NCBI GenBank assembly: GCA_910588965.1
Contig: CAJUSO010000017.1
Span: forward strand, 1 to 61,813
Source of the DNA: an uncultured Lachnospiraceae bacterium
Lineage (GTDB): Bacteria > Bacillota > Clostridia > Lachnospirales > Lachnospiraceae
Reading direction: 5' to 3'
DNA length: 61,813 bases
Below are positions 51,064 to 59,110 of the stretch, in pieces (the first letter of the stretch is position 1; every line of letters begins with the position of its first letter). The notes under the pieces are model-generated. The model was not told where the DNA came from, ran no database searches, and worked only from the letters and a program-made list of their open reading frames with translations. Position numbers and translations under genes: made by a program.

Positions 51064-51249
51064 TTACAGGAAATCACGCTCCAGCCCAGATACCAGCTGC
51101 TGCATCTCCGCCTTGGAGGACACGTTCCTGGCAGCTTCCACTACCTGCCTTTTCTCTTCTTCACTTAGGTGGGCATATGCATTCAGCGCTTTTTCATTCA
51201 AGCCGAGCTGGAAGCTAAGCCCCAACGGCATTTCGTATTTGCGGTCCAT
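51064..51249 (-). CDS. Small conserved protein of unknown function
   Basis: A 61-residue helical protein beginning MDRKYEMPLGLSFQLGLNEK. The segment LSFQLGLNEKALNAYAHLSEEEKRQVVEAARNVSSKAEM resembles short conserved proteins seen in many Clostridia, without known role. Start at 51249 after GAAGGGAAAAT; an upstream frame lacks a ribosome binding site. Between it and spoVAC (51250-51681) there are 430 bases with the spoVAC terminator and otherwise no feature I can support. Confidence 0.68.
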   Translation of the reverse strand: MDRKYEMPLGLSFQLGLNEKALNAYAHLSEEEKRQVVEAARNVSSKAEMQQLVSGLERDFL

Positions 51250-51585
51250 ATTTTCCCTTCTTTCTGTTTTATGGTAGTATTCCCAGAAAGAAAGGGGCTT
51301 ATACATTTTCCGGTTCCCCGGAGCAGGTTTTCCCCTAAAATAACCCGGTAAAAATATTTTTCTAACCCATCCCCAACTATTTCAAGCATTCATTTATTCG
51401 CCTTCTCCCGCAGCCGATACCTTCTTGCCCTATTTGTCCCCAATGCCTCAACGTCATCCATTTCAGAAAGTATTACCCTAGTTCTTGCCATGCCCAAACC
51501 AAGCAATTGTCAGATTTCCCTCCCCTGCGCATCTGTTCTTTCATTTCCCATGGTTAGCTTCAATTATTCCCAATCTAACTGAAAA

Positions 51586-51622
51586 GCCCCGGGGAGACCT
51601 GCAAAGCAAATATCCCCGGGGC
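51586..51622 (-). terminator. Terminator after spoVAC
   Basis: GCCCCGGGGA (51586-51595) and TCCCCGGGGC (51613-51622) form a 10-bp GC stem followed on minus by TTTTCAG. It ends the spoVAA-AB-AC transcript before the inserted genes. Confidence 0.82.
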
Positions 51623-51681
51623 AAGCACGTGCGCAGCATCAACAGAATTCCTGCTCCAGGCTTTCCATATAATCCCTCTTT

Positions 51682-52254
51682 TTAAAAAACCCCCATCAAT
51701 TTTAACCCCCAGTAAACCACTCCCAGCACCCAGCTGGTAAAAATCCCATACAGGATGACCGGCCCTGCAATCGTAAATATCTTACAGCCAATGCCAAATA
51801 CCTGCCCTTCCTTCTGGAATTCAATGGCAGGCGCCGCCACTGAATTGGCAAATCCCGTAATGGGCACCAACGCGCCTGCACCGCCCCAGTTTGCCACCGA
51901 GGGATAAATGTTAACCCCTGTCAGCAGCACGCTGAGAAGCACCAGGAGCATGCTGCACCAGCTTCCGGCTGTCTCTTTGTCCAAGCCGAAGGTATTCATC
52001 GCCATATTTAATATAAACTGCCCCAGCACGCAGATTATGCCGCCTGTGATAAAAGCTTTTGCCATATTTGCAGGAAGGGAATGGGTAGGGGTTACCTGCT
52101 TCACATAAGCATTGTATTCCTGGTTTTTCTTTTCTTTTTCTTCCAAGGTCTCCTGCCCTGCCGTATCCTGCCCTTGCGCCTTCTGCCCTGCCGCTTCCTG
52201 CCCTGCGGGCTTCATCCCCGCCGCTTTTTCCCCTTGGTTGTTTTGTTCCATCAT
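51682..52254 (-). CDS. spoVAC: Stage V sporulation protein AC
   Basis: A 190-residue inner spore membrane protein, the mechanosensitive-channel-like subunit for dipicolinate release. A cytoplasmic N-terminal extension of about 45 residues is built of repeated Q/A/G motifs (AAGMKPAGQEAAGQKAQGQD), longer than in Bacillus. Then SpoVAC proper: YNAYVKQVTPTHSLPANMAKAF, GGIICVLGQFILNMAMNTFG and TGVNIYPSVANWGGAGALVPITGFAN. Start at the first of two adjacent ATGs after GGAGGGAAAC. Last gene of the spoVAA-AB-AC unit. Confidence 0.95.
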   Translation of the reverse strand: MMEQNNQGEKAAGMKPAGQEAAGQKAQGQDTAGQETLEEKEKKNQEYNAYVKQVTPTHSLPANMAKAFITGGIICVLGQFILNMAMNTFGLDKETAGSWCSMLLVLLSVLLTGVNIYPSVANWGGAGALVPITGFANSVAAPAIEFQKEGQVFGIGCKIFTIAGPVILYGIFTSWVLGVVYWGLKLMGVF

Positions 52255-52327
52255 GTTTCCCTCCGTTTTGCTTGTTATCGAATGCGCTGGCGGCCCAGCT
52301 ATCTTTACGCTTCTCTTTCCCTGCCGC

Positions 52328-52756
52328 CTACATTTTCTGCATATGGTTGGTGTAGAAATAAAGTGCGCCCGCCGCCTTCCCCAACGCCATAAAGAATAGG
52401 ATCCAGCCCAGCCCTTCTTTTACGCCCAGGCGCCGGAACATAATGGGAAAGGTATTTAAGATTTCTGCCAGGGCCACCGACAGGCAGCCCGTAAATACCC
52501 CGGCGGAAAGGCCAAATGCAATTACCGCCGCAATCCCCAGCGGCGCCTTGAAGGAGAACAGCGCCATTAGGTTTCCGGCCGTCCCGCCCAGGAGCACCGC
52601 ATTCTCATAAGCCATAATGTCAAATGCCGTGCGGCTTTTCCCTATAATCCGCGGCACTACCCCAACGGAAATGATAAAGCTGAACACTCCTGCTGAAATG
52701 GCCGCGCCGCTGGCCAGCCCAATAAAACCTAAAAACACTTGTTTAATCCACATCAT
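52328..52756 (-). CDS. spoVAB: Stage V sporulation protein AB
   Basis: A 142-residue membrane protein with four to five helices: FLGFIGLASGAAISAGVFSFI, GTAGNLMALFSFKAPLG and GLSAGVFTGCLSVALAEILNTFPI are typical of SpoVAB. It overlaps spoVAA by 14 bases (start at 52756, spoVAA ends at 52743), so translation is coupled. Role in dipicolinate uptake is inferred from the operon. Confidence 0.93.
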   Translation of the reverse strand: MMWIKQVFLGFIGLASGAAISAGVFSFIISVGVVPRIIGKSRTAFDIMAYENAVLLGGTAGNLMALFSFKAPLGIAAVIAFGLSAGVFTGCLSVALAEILNTFPIMFRRLGVKEGLGWILFFMALGKAAGALYFYTNHMQKM

Positions 52757-53387
52757 TGCTGGTTCCTTTCCTGCCGCAGTTCTCTATGAAGGTAGTATCC
52801 ACATCTTTTTCATAGGTGCGCATCTCCACCTGGATAGGGGTAGGGTCGTGGGTAATCTTTTTGCGCCCGAAATGGTTGAAGAAAATCATTATGCCAAAAA
52901 ACAGGCCGATGGAGTAGCACACCTCCAGCACTGTGAATCCATTGGACTCCGTCCCCATAACCTGCTGGTAGAAGTCTGCAAAGACCTCCCCAACGCCCAC
53001 GTCATTGTCAAATGTCATGATGGTAAATGCCGATCCAAAGAACACCAGCACGCATAAGACCGCCGTCTTGAGATACTGCAGCCACATAATCTCATCCATA
53101 GGGGCATATTCCAGGACAAAGTCTTTTTCCCCGATATTCTGGATTTCTACATTAGGGAATTCCTGCCCAATCAGTTCTATGATTTTCAGTACCGAAAATA
53201 CTTCCACCTGCTTTTTCTTCTTGCCTTGGTTCGCAGGGGTATGGAACCTATAGACCTTTATCTCCTTTAATTTATTGACCAAGGGACGGTTTGCGGAGGT
53301 TATTTTCGCAATGTCCTTTAGGGTAACAGAAGGCTCACGTACCAGCACATTCTGCTCTATTTTCAAGTAAACGGTATCGGACGCCAT
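52743..53387 (-). CDS. spoVAA: Stage V sporulation protein AA
   Basis: A 214-residue protein with a cytoplasmic N-terminal domain (VYLKIEQNVLVREPSVTLKDIAKI) and two C-terminal membrane helices (about 105-125 and 155-175), as in SpoVAA. The start follows AAGGAGAAAAGG and lies inside the end of a 68-residue ORF. First recognised gene of the spoVA series. Confidence 0.93.
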   Translation of the reverse strand: MASDTVYLKIEQNVLVREPSVTLKDIAKITSANRPLVNKLKEIKVYRFHTPANQGKKKKQVEVFSVLKIIELIGQEFPNVEIQNIGEKDFVLEYAPMDEIMWLQYLKTAVLCVLVFFGSAFTIMTFDNDVGVGEVFADFYQQVMGTESNGFTVLEVCYSIGLFFGIMIFFNHFGRKKITHDPTPIQVEMRTYEKDVDTTFIENCGRKGTSNDVD

Positions 53388-53541
53388 CCTTTTCTCCTTC
53401 CTGCTTCCATCCTTTCACCAAAGTGCCCTCCGTAAACTGGGACTTCCGCTCCACATAATTCACATAGTAGGTAATCCCGCCTATCAGGGTAAGGATAATA
53501 ACTGCCAGAAGGCAGATCCTATAAATTGTACGGTATTTCAT
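53335..53541 (-). CDS. Small single-span membrane protein overlapping spoVAA
   Basis: A 68-residue protein: one N-terminal membrane helix (IYRICLLAVIILTLIGGITYY) and a short polar domain (TLVKGWKQEGEKDGVRYRLLE). The ribosome binding site is good (GGAAGTGAGCAT before ATG). Its 3' end overlaps the spoVAA start by 53 bases in another frame, so it probably precedes spoVAA in the operon and may couple its translation. No known function. Confidence 0.6.
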   Translation of the reverse strand: MKYRTIYRICLLAVIILTLIGGITYYVNYVERKSQFTEGTLVKGWKQEGEKDGVRYRLLENRAECAGT

Positions 53542-53632
53542 ATGCTCACTTCCTTTTCCAGCTTTGGGAATAGTATGCCATAATATCCAAATTTTATTCA
53601 GGCTAATTTCTACATTCTATGGCAGAATATAG

Positions 53633-53661
53633 TGGACAGATTGGGAATATTCTATTATAAT
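53633..53661 (+). promoter_or_regulatory. Promoter of the chemoreceptor gene
   Basis: TGGACA (53633-53638), 17 bases, TATAAT (53656-53661). It leaves an unusually long leader of about 210 bases before the chemoreceptor start codon. Confidence 0.7.
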
Positions 53662-53667
53662 CTAAGG

Positions 53668-53880
53668 TGTATCATCCACACTGCCAAATGCCTTTTTGCA
53701 CGCTAGCTGGGTATTTGGCTCCTTGCGGCATCTGCCATAAGCCCGTGCAAGGCGCGGCAGCTTGGCTTTATGCCTATAGGAATAAACCTTTAAAACCATG
53801 GGCTAGGCTCCATCCCCAAAATGCCAGGGCCATGTTTTGGCGGACTGCCGCTGCCCATGAAGAATTACAGGGGGACCCAA
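53668..53880 (+). other. Long structured leader of the chemoreceptor gene
   Basis: Several inverted repeats occur: TTGCACG (53696-53702) with CGTGCAA (53744-53750), enclosing GGCT/AGCC; GCGGCAG (about 53754) with CTGCCGC (about 53845); and CCAAAATG with CATGTTTTGG near 53815-53840. Chemoreceptor genes of Clostridia often carry c-di-GMP riboswitches, but I do not see the c-di-GMP-I or -II core sequences here. It is left unassigned. Confidence 0.4.
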
Positions 53881-55629
53881 ATGAAAAACTTAAAGATCAG
53901 GACAAAACTATTGGTAACATTCATGCTCATCATTTTGCTGTTCTGCGGGACAGTCTCAATTGCAATTATGGGGTTAACAGAAAATGCGGACAAATATTCC
54001 GAATTTTATAACGTTGGCTACCAGATTACCAATAAGGTAATGAGCATGCGCCGCGGGCTCCAGATTATCGTCAAGGATCTTTCTTTCATTACAATGGAAG
54101 ACGACGAGGAAAAGAGCAAGGTATATTCAGATGACATGCAAAAAGAGCTCGATCTCCTGGAAGAGAATGGCAATTGGCTGTTTAAGAACTTTACTGGCGA
54201 CCAGGAACTGCTGGATGCTTTTGCTGAAGACGTGCAGCAAGCCGTGTCCATGCAGGATACTGTCATCAAGACAGCCGAAAAAGATTTGTCAAAGGCCCAA
54301 TCCATACTGCTGACAGAATACCAGCCCCTTGTCGAGAAGGCTGTCAATACGCTGGTGAAAATCAGCGATTCTGCAGCAAAAAGCGCTGAAAAAGATTACG
54401 AGGAGACCAAAGAGATGCAGAGCATGCTGGTTGCCCTGCAGTTGGGCATGGCCGGGATTGCATTAGTAATCACCCTGCTGCTCTCCACCTACCTCACAAA
54501 GGCAATCACGAAGCCCTTACGCCAGTTAGAGAAATCTGCTGACATGATTGTGCAAGGGAACTTCGACATTGACATCTCCTACCAATCCAGGGATGAATTG
54601 GGCAGCCTGGCAAATTCATTTAAGAACATGACCTCCATCCTGGATGATGTAATCTCTGACGCCTCTATGCTCCTGAGTGAGATGGCAGACGGCAACTTTG
54701 ACGTACGCACAAATGCGGAAGAGCGTTATGTGGGGAATTTCCAGAGCCTGCTGTCATCCATCCGCAAACTCAACAAGGATTTGAGCTCCACCTTAGGGCA
54801 GATCAACCAGAGCGCAGACTTGGTTGCCTCCGGGGCAGAGCAGGTGTCCGACGGTTCCCAGGCCCTTTCACAAGGAGCAACAGAGCAGGCTTCTGCAGTG
54901 GAAGAGCTGGCCACCACCATCACCGGTATTTCCAACCAGGTGAAGGAAACAGCAGAAAATGCCTCTACGGCAAGAGACCAGTCCAGCATGGCTGGCAATG
55001 AAGCGGCTGAATGCAACGAACAGATGGAAAACATGATGGCCGCTATGGAAGAGATTACCCGTAAATCCAATGAGATTGGCAACATCATTAAGACGATTGA
55101 GGATATTGCTTTCCAGACGAACATATTGGCCCTTAACGCGGCTGTGGAAGCATCCCGTGCAGGCATTGCCGGCAAAGGTTTTGCCGTTGTTGCAGATGAA
55201 GTACGGAATCTGGCCAGCAAGAGTTCTGCGGCGTCCAAGGATACTGCGGAATTAATCGAAAGTTCCATCAAAGCGGTGGCACGCGGCACGCAGATTGCCA
55301 ACTCCACAGCACAGTCCCTAGCCAAGGTCGTGGACGAAGTCCGCATGGCTTCCTCCAACGTAGAGAAGATTGCAGATGCAGCCGAAGAACAGGCAAGCGC
55401 TATTGAGCAAGTTACCGTAGGCGTGAACCAGATTTCCAGCGTCGTACAGACTAATTCCGCTACGGCAGAGGAAAGCGCAGCTACCAGCGAGGAGCTTTCC
55501 AGCCAGGCTGAAATCCTCAAAAACCTGGTGGCAAAATTCAAGCTTCGGGAAGAATATGCCCATAGCGGGGCAACGATGGAAGACAGCTATAGCAATGCAT
55601 CCTCATACGGTACCATAGATTTAGATTAG
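53881..55629 (+). CDS. Methyl-accepting chemotaxis protein
   Basis: A 582-residue chemoreceptor: N-terminal membrane helix (about 10-30), four-helix external sensor domain (about 31-190), second helix (about 191-210), HAMP domain (LTKAITKPLRQLEKSADMIV onward) and a long cytoplasmic signalling coiled coil with the hairpin tip EDIAFQTNILALNAAVEASR split from AGIAGKGFAVVADEVRNLA. It signals to CheA/CheW. Start at 53881 after AGGGGGACCCAA. It lies on plus between the minus-strand sigF and spoVA genes. Confidence 0.95.
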   Translation: MKNLKIRTKLLVTFMLIILLFCGTVSIAIMGLTENADKYSEFYNVGYQITNKVMSMRRGLQIIVKDLSFITMEDDEEKSKVYSDDMQKELDLLEENGNWLFKNFTGDQELLDAFAEDVQQAVSMQDTVIKTAEKDLSKAQSILLTEYQPLVEKAVNTLVKISDSAAKSAEKDYEETKEMQSMLVALQLGMAGIALVITLLLSTYLTKAITKPLRQLEKSADMIVQGNFDIDISYQSRDELGSLANSFKNMTSILDDVISDASMLLSEMADGNFDVRTNAEERYVGNFQSLLSSIRKLNKDLSSTLGQINQSADLVASGAEQVSDGSQALSQGATEQASAVEELATTITGISNQVKETAENASTARDQSSMAGNEAAECNEQMENMMAAMEEITRKSNEIGNIIKTIEDIAFQTNILALNAAVEASRAGIAGKGFAVVADEVRNLASKSSAASKDTAELIESSIKAVARGTQIANSTAQSLAKVVDEVRMASSNVEKIADAAEEQASAIEQVTVGVNQISSVVQTNSATAEESAATSEELSSQAEILKNLVAKFKLREEYAHSGATMEDSYSNASSYGTIDLD

Positions 55630-55741
55630 TCCTCCCTGGCATGGACGATACGCCCTTTTTGCCAGAGGATTAACCCATACATAAATGCCACACACAATGT
55701 ATGTCTTTTATGCGTACTTCATCTAGGCGCAGGCAGCCAGC

Positions 55742-55801
55742 TGCCCCATGAAGCATCCGAAAGAGCCATCTTAGCGCTCCCACACAATGCTTCATGGGGC
55801 A
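55742..55801. terminator. Hairpin between the chemoreceptor gene and sigF
   Basis: TGCCCCATGAAGCAT (55742-55756) and its exact complement (55787-55801) form a 15-bp stem; on plus it is followed by GTTTTGC, so it mainly suits the chemoreceptor transcript. It also lies 23 bases after the sigF stop and may serve there. Confidence 0.75.
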
Positions 55802-55823
55802 GTTTTGCTTCATAGAGCCGTTT

Positions 55824-56615
55824 TTAATGCACCGCCCGGCTCCGCATCCCCAGCAGGATTTTTTTCTCCAGCCTGCTGACCTGCACCTGGCTGATGCCAA
55901 GTTCTTTCGCTACCTGTGTCTGGGTTTTGTCCCCAAAATACCGGAGCTCTATCAAATAGCGTTCCGTTTCCCCAAGCTCTGCCAAAAGCTGCTCCAGCAG
56001 CATATGGTTCAGCAGCGCCTCATGTCCGTCTTTTTCCTGGGGCAGGCGGTCTGCAAGGCAGGCCGTCCGGCCGCCGCCGGGCGCATAATCCTGGTCAATA
56101 GATTCCACCTCCCCATTTGCCTCCAGCGCCATGACAATTTCCTCCCGGGGAAGCCCCGTCTCCTGGGAAAGTTCCTGCAGGGTAGGCTCCCGGCCCAGGG
56201 CTGCCTGCAGCTTCTCCATTGCCTGCTTCATCCTCGCCCCGCTCTCCTTGAGGCTCCTGCTAACCTTAATCATACCGTCATCCCGCAGGAAACGCTTAAT
56301 CTCCCCAGTTATCATAGGTACGGCATAGGTAGATAGCTTCACGTCAAAAGACAAGTCGAACTTATCTATGGCTTTCATCAGCCCTATGCTCCCTACCTGG
56401 AACAAATCCTCCAGCTCGTAGCCCCGGTTGGCAAACCGATGCACAATGCTCCAGACTAAGCCCATATTCTGCTGCACCAATGCATCCCTTGCCCCTTTAT
56501 CCCCCTCCTTAGCCTCCAGCAAGAGCGTCCTTACCCCATCTGTTTTCCCGCCCGTTTCCCCAGCCCCTGCTGTATATGTACCTCCCGCCTGCCCGGCGCA
56601 CCTTAGATTCTCCAA
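55824..56615 (-). CDS. sigF: RNA polymerase sigma-F factor (forespore)
   Basis: A sporulation sigma factor of about 263 residues. Region 2 is LVQQNMGLVWSIVHRFANRG with YELEDLFQVGSIGLMKAIDKFD, then STYAVPMITGEIKRFLRDD; region 4 ends with LGISQVQVSRLEKKIL. Sigma-F rather than sigma-G is inferred from position after spoIIAB. The start is uncertain: a TTG at 56615 follows GGGAGGG at good distance; another TTG at 56645, just after spoIIAB, lacks a good site. Either gives an N-terminus somewhat longer than in Bacillus. Confidence 0.93.
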   Translation of the reverse strand: MENLRCAGQAGGTYTAGAGETGGKTDGVRTLLLEAKEGDKGARDALVQQNMGLVWSIVHRFANRGYELEDLFQVGSIGLMKAIDKFDLSFDVKLSTYAVPMITGEIKRFLRDDGMIKVSRSLKESGARMKQAMEKLQAALGREPTLQELSQETGLPREEIVMALEANGEVESIDQDYAPGGGRTACLADRLPQEKDGHEALLNHMLLEQLLAELGETERYLIELRYFGDKTQTQVAKELGISQVQVSRLEKKILLGMRSRAVH

Positions 56616-56648
56616 CTGCCTCGCCCTCCCTTCCGCAAGCCCCAAGGC

Positions 56649-57089
56649 CTAGGCCATCTGGCCTTCCCCAATGGCCTTACGCATGGTCACGCAGGTCCCT
56701 TTCCCCGGTTCAGACACCACTTCCACTTCATCCATAAAAGCCTCCATAAAGGCAAAGCCCATGCCAGAACGTTCCAGCTCTGGCTTTGTGGTAAATAAAG
56801 GCTCCCTGGCCAATGCAATGTCCTTAATCCCTTTCCCGGTGTCTGTGACAGAAATCTCCACCACGTTCCCCAGGATGCCGCACCGGATCCAGATATCCCC
56901 CTCCTTCTGCTCGTACCCATGGATAATGCAGTTTGTCACCGCCTCGCTGACTGCCGTCTTAATATCTGCCAGCTCGTCCACGGTAGGGTTCAGTTCCGCC
57001 ACAAAGGCGCCTACCGACACCCTTGCAAAACCTTCGTTCTGGGATATTGCCGAAAATTCCATCTTCATCTCGTTTTGAAATCCTTCCAT
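56649..57089 (-). CDS. spoIIAB: Anti-sigma-F factor SpoIIAB
   Basis: A 146-residue GHKL-fold serine kinase that holds sigma-F inactive and phosphorylates SpoIIAA. N-box EAVTNCIIHGY, G1 box VTDTGKGIKD, G2 box GMGFAFMEAFMDEVEV. Start: AAGGAGGGAGGCTACG then ATG. Middle gene of the spoIIA operon. Confidence 0.97.
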   Translation of the reverse strand: MEGFQNEMKMEFSAISQNEGFARVSVGAFVAELNPTVDELADIKTAVSEAVTNCIIHGYEQKEGDIWIRCGILGNVVEISVTDTGKGIKDIALAREPLFTTKPELERSGMGFAFMEAFMDEVEVVSEPGKGTCVTMRKAIGEGQMA

Positions 57090-57107
57090 CGTAGCCTCCC
57101 TCCTTAC

Positions 57108-57413
57108 TCACTCCACTTCAATGATCTTCTTCAGCCCCGACAGGCGGAATATCCTGTCCAGCTGCCCATTTAGGTTCACGGCCTTCACATAACCGCCGGA
57201 AAAGCGCACGTTCTTACACCGGCCGATAATCACGCCAATGCCTGAGCTATCCATAAACCGTGTATCAGAGAAATCAAAAATCAGGCTGCGCACGGGATAT
57301 TTTAATATCAGCCCATCTGCTTCCTCCTTCAAAAATTCAGCCTGGTGATGGTCCAGTTCTTCCGGCATCCGTAAAACCAGGCATCCATACTCTTTCTCAA
57401 AGCGATGTTCCAT
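57108..57413 (-). CDS. spoIIAA: Anti-anti-sigma factor SpoIIAA
   Basis: A 101-residue STAS-domain protein that releases sigma-F from SpoIIAB. The phosphorylatable serine is in FMDSSGIGVIIGR (about residues 55-57). The true ATG is 57413: an earlier in-frame ATG at 57425 lies within the ribosome binding site itself (ATGGAGGGAAAT). First gene of the spoIIA operon; a sigma-H promoter is expected upstream but I could not identify one with confidence. Confidence 0.96.
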   Translation of the reverse strand: MEHRFEKEYGCLVLRMPEELDHHQAEFLKEEADGLILKYPVRSLIFDFSDTRFMDSSGIGVIIGRCKNVRFSGGYVKAVNLNGQLDRIFRLSGLKKIIEVE

Positions 57414-57440
57414 ATTTCCCTCCATTCTGTTTTTAACCGC

Positions 57441-57473
57441 AAAAAAGACACCATAACCTGTTATGATGTCTTT
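57441..57473 (-). terminator. Terminator of the TPR protein gene
   Basis: On minus AAGACATCATAAC pairs (one G-T) with GTTATGGTGTCTT and runs into TTTTTT. Only about 15 bases separate it from the spoIIAA ribosome binding site, so the spoIIA promoter must overlap or precede it. Confidence 0.85.
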
Positions 57474-57537
57474 CGTATCCCCTGGCAGGACCTGCCTTCC
57501 TGCCCCATCTTTCTGTTATCATCCCCTTATGCCAAGG

Positions 57538-58869
57538 TTATGGCTGCTCCTGCTGGCCAAATTCATTCAGATACTGCTGTGAACGGCCCGCACGCTGCGT
57601 CCCTGGGTGCAGCTCCACCATCCGCTGGTAATACTTCTTGGCGTTTTCTATATCCCCTGTCTCCCGGTAGGAATTCGCCAGATAATAGATGGCATAGCCA
57701 TCGTTGTAATCTTCCTCTGCAGCAACCACCTTCTCCAGCCCGGTGACCGCCTCTGCGTACCGCAGAGCCTTATAATCTTCCTCCGCCTGCTGGTATACTA
57801 CTTCCGTATACTGCTCGTCAATCTGCGCCTTTAACGTGTTATAACTGGCCCTAGCCTGCGCCCCCAGCAAAGTGATATCAATCTGCCCCATCATATCCCC
57901 CGCTCCCAGGATATCCTGTTTGGCATAGGCATCATAGATTTTCAGGAAAGCCTCGTAATTATCCACCACTTTCTGGGCGTCCGTGGAGGCATCTTCCTTC
58001 TGTTCCAGCTGGCTTTCTAATTTCTCAATCTGGCTCTCCAGGCTCTTGATTTCCTGGTTGCGTTCTGCAAGGGAATCGCTGGCTTCCACCTCTGCCTTCT
58101 TGGCATCCGATACCTTATCCTGCCGCATGGCCGGAATCACCAAAAACCAGACAATCATCATGCCAATCCCTACGCCCAGCGCAAGGTTGAGGATAATCGA
58201 AAGGGGCGTGAAATCCTTGATATTTGTAGGCTGGATAATCGTATCATTCCCGCTTTGGTAAGAAGTAGACTTCCGCTTCTTCTCTTTCTTCTTCTGCTCT
58301 TTGCCAGAATGGGATTCTTCCCCCATCTTCAGGTTTACCTCCCGCAGGTAGCGGAGCGTAATGATATTGCTGGTATCAATCTCCGCCGCAGCCCGTAGCT
58401 CCTTCCTGGCATGCCCGTACTTGCCTTCTTCCATATAGAGCAGCGCCAAAAGCTGGTATCCCTTCACCAGCCTAGAATTCATGGACAGCACCTTCTTAAG
58501 CTGGATAATAGCCAGGTCATGGCTGCCTTGCTGGCAATACTGCAGGGCTTGGTTATATTTCTTAATCGTCTGGTTAATCATGTTTAAGCGGGAGCGGTTG
58601 GATTGGATTTCCTCCAGGTAACGCTCCGCCAGGTTGCCCTTGGGCTGGAGGCTGCGGCTGATTACCCACTCGCTCAGGGCGTCCACAGCCTCGCCCATTT
58701 CAAAATAAACCAAACCCAGCAAGTTCCTGGCCTGGATATTTGCTTTGTAATAACTCAGGCTCTTCCGCAGGGACTGGGCTGCGCCAGAAAGGTCGCGCAC
58801 CTTTGCTTTTTCCAATCCGTCATTGTATAATGCGTTGGACATAGAGATAATTTTATTATACGTGTTCAT
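57538..58869 (-). CDS. Membrane-anchored TPR protein
   Basis: A 443-residue protein: cytoplasmic tetratricopeptide repeats (about 10-180; AAQSLRKSLSYYKANIQARNLLGLVYFEMGE is the clearest, shown here only in part), a Lys-rich linker, one membrane helix (about 222-245; LALGVGIGMMIVWFLVIPAM), a coiled coil (about 260-290; IKSLESQIEKLESQLEQ) and external TPR repeats (about 345-435). The two TPR arrays on both membrane sides suggest a scaffold. No specific function is known. Start: AGGAAGGAATCCC then ATG. Confidence 0.78.
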   Translation of the reverse strand: MNTYNKIISMSNALYNDGLEKAKVRDLSGAAQSLRKSLSYYKANIQARNLLGLVYFEMGEAVDALSEWVISRSLQPKGNLAERYLEEIQSNRSRLNMINQTIKKYNQALQYCQQGSHDLAIIQLKKVLSMNSRLVKGYQLLALLYMEEGKYGHARKELRAAAEIDTSNIITLRYLREVNLKMGEESHSGKEQKKKEKKRKSTSYQSGNDTIIQPTNIKDFTPLSIILNLALGVGIGMMIVWFLVIPAMRQDKVSDAKKAEVEASDSLAERNQEIKSLESQIEKLESQLEQKEDASTDAQKVVDNYEAFLKIYDAYAKQDILGAGDMMGQIDITLLGAQARASYNTLKAQIDEQYTEVVYQQAEEDYKALRYAEAVTGLEKVVAAEEDYNDGYAIYYLANSYRETGDIENAKKYYQRMVELHPGTQRAGRSQQYLNEFGQQEQP

Positions 58870-58966
58870 GGGATTCCTTCCTAAAAATATATGATTCGCT
58901 TACCAGGCCGCACGCCCTATCCAAGGGCAGATCCTGCGGCAGGCGCATTACGGATGATTGGGCATG

Positions 58967-59110
58967 CTAACGCTGTTTCCTGGCTTCCTTGAAAATTTCC
59001 TGCATAATGTCTGTCATGTCCGTCATATCCCTGTCATATATGGCATCCTCAGCCTCTTCCACTTCCAGGCTGGGCTTAAACCGCTTCAATTCCTCTTCAA
59101 AATCAATCAT
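58967..59110 (-). CDS. 47-residue acidic helical protein
   Basis: Starts MIDFEEELKRFKPSLEVEEA and ends in a basic helix (FKEARKQR). The ribosome binding site is excellent (GCAGGAGGTATGCAAG before ATG), and the ORF overlaps the folC stop by 8 bases in another frame, so it is very likely translated from the folC transcript. Similar short proteins follow folC in related bacteria as far as I recall; function unknown. Confidence 0.72.
   Translation of the reverse strand: MIDFEEELKRFKPSLEVEEAEDAIYDRDMTDMTDIMQEIFKEARKQR

Noticed and set aside
53668..53880. c-di-GMP riboswitch in the chemoreceptor leader
   Set aside because: Expected from context, but the conserved GCAAAGCC and GGTAGCGGG-type cores of class I, and the class II pattern, are not there.
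57426..57540. Sigma-H promoter before spoIIAA
   Set aside because: An AGGTTAT element and an ACAGAAT element exist, but the spacing (about 22) is too long.
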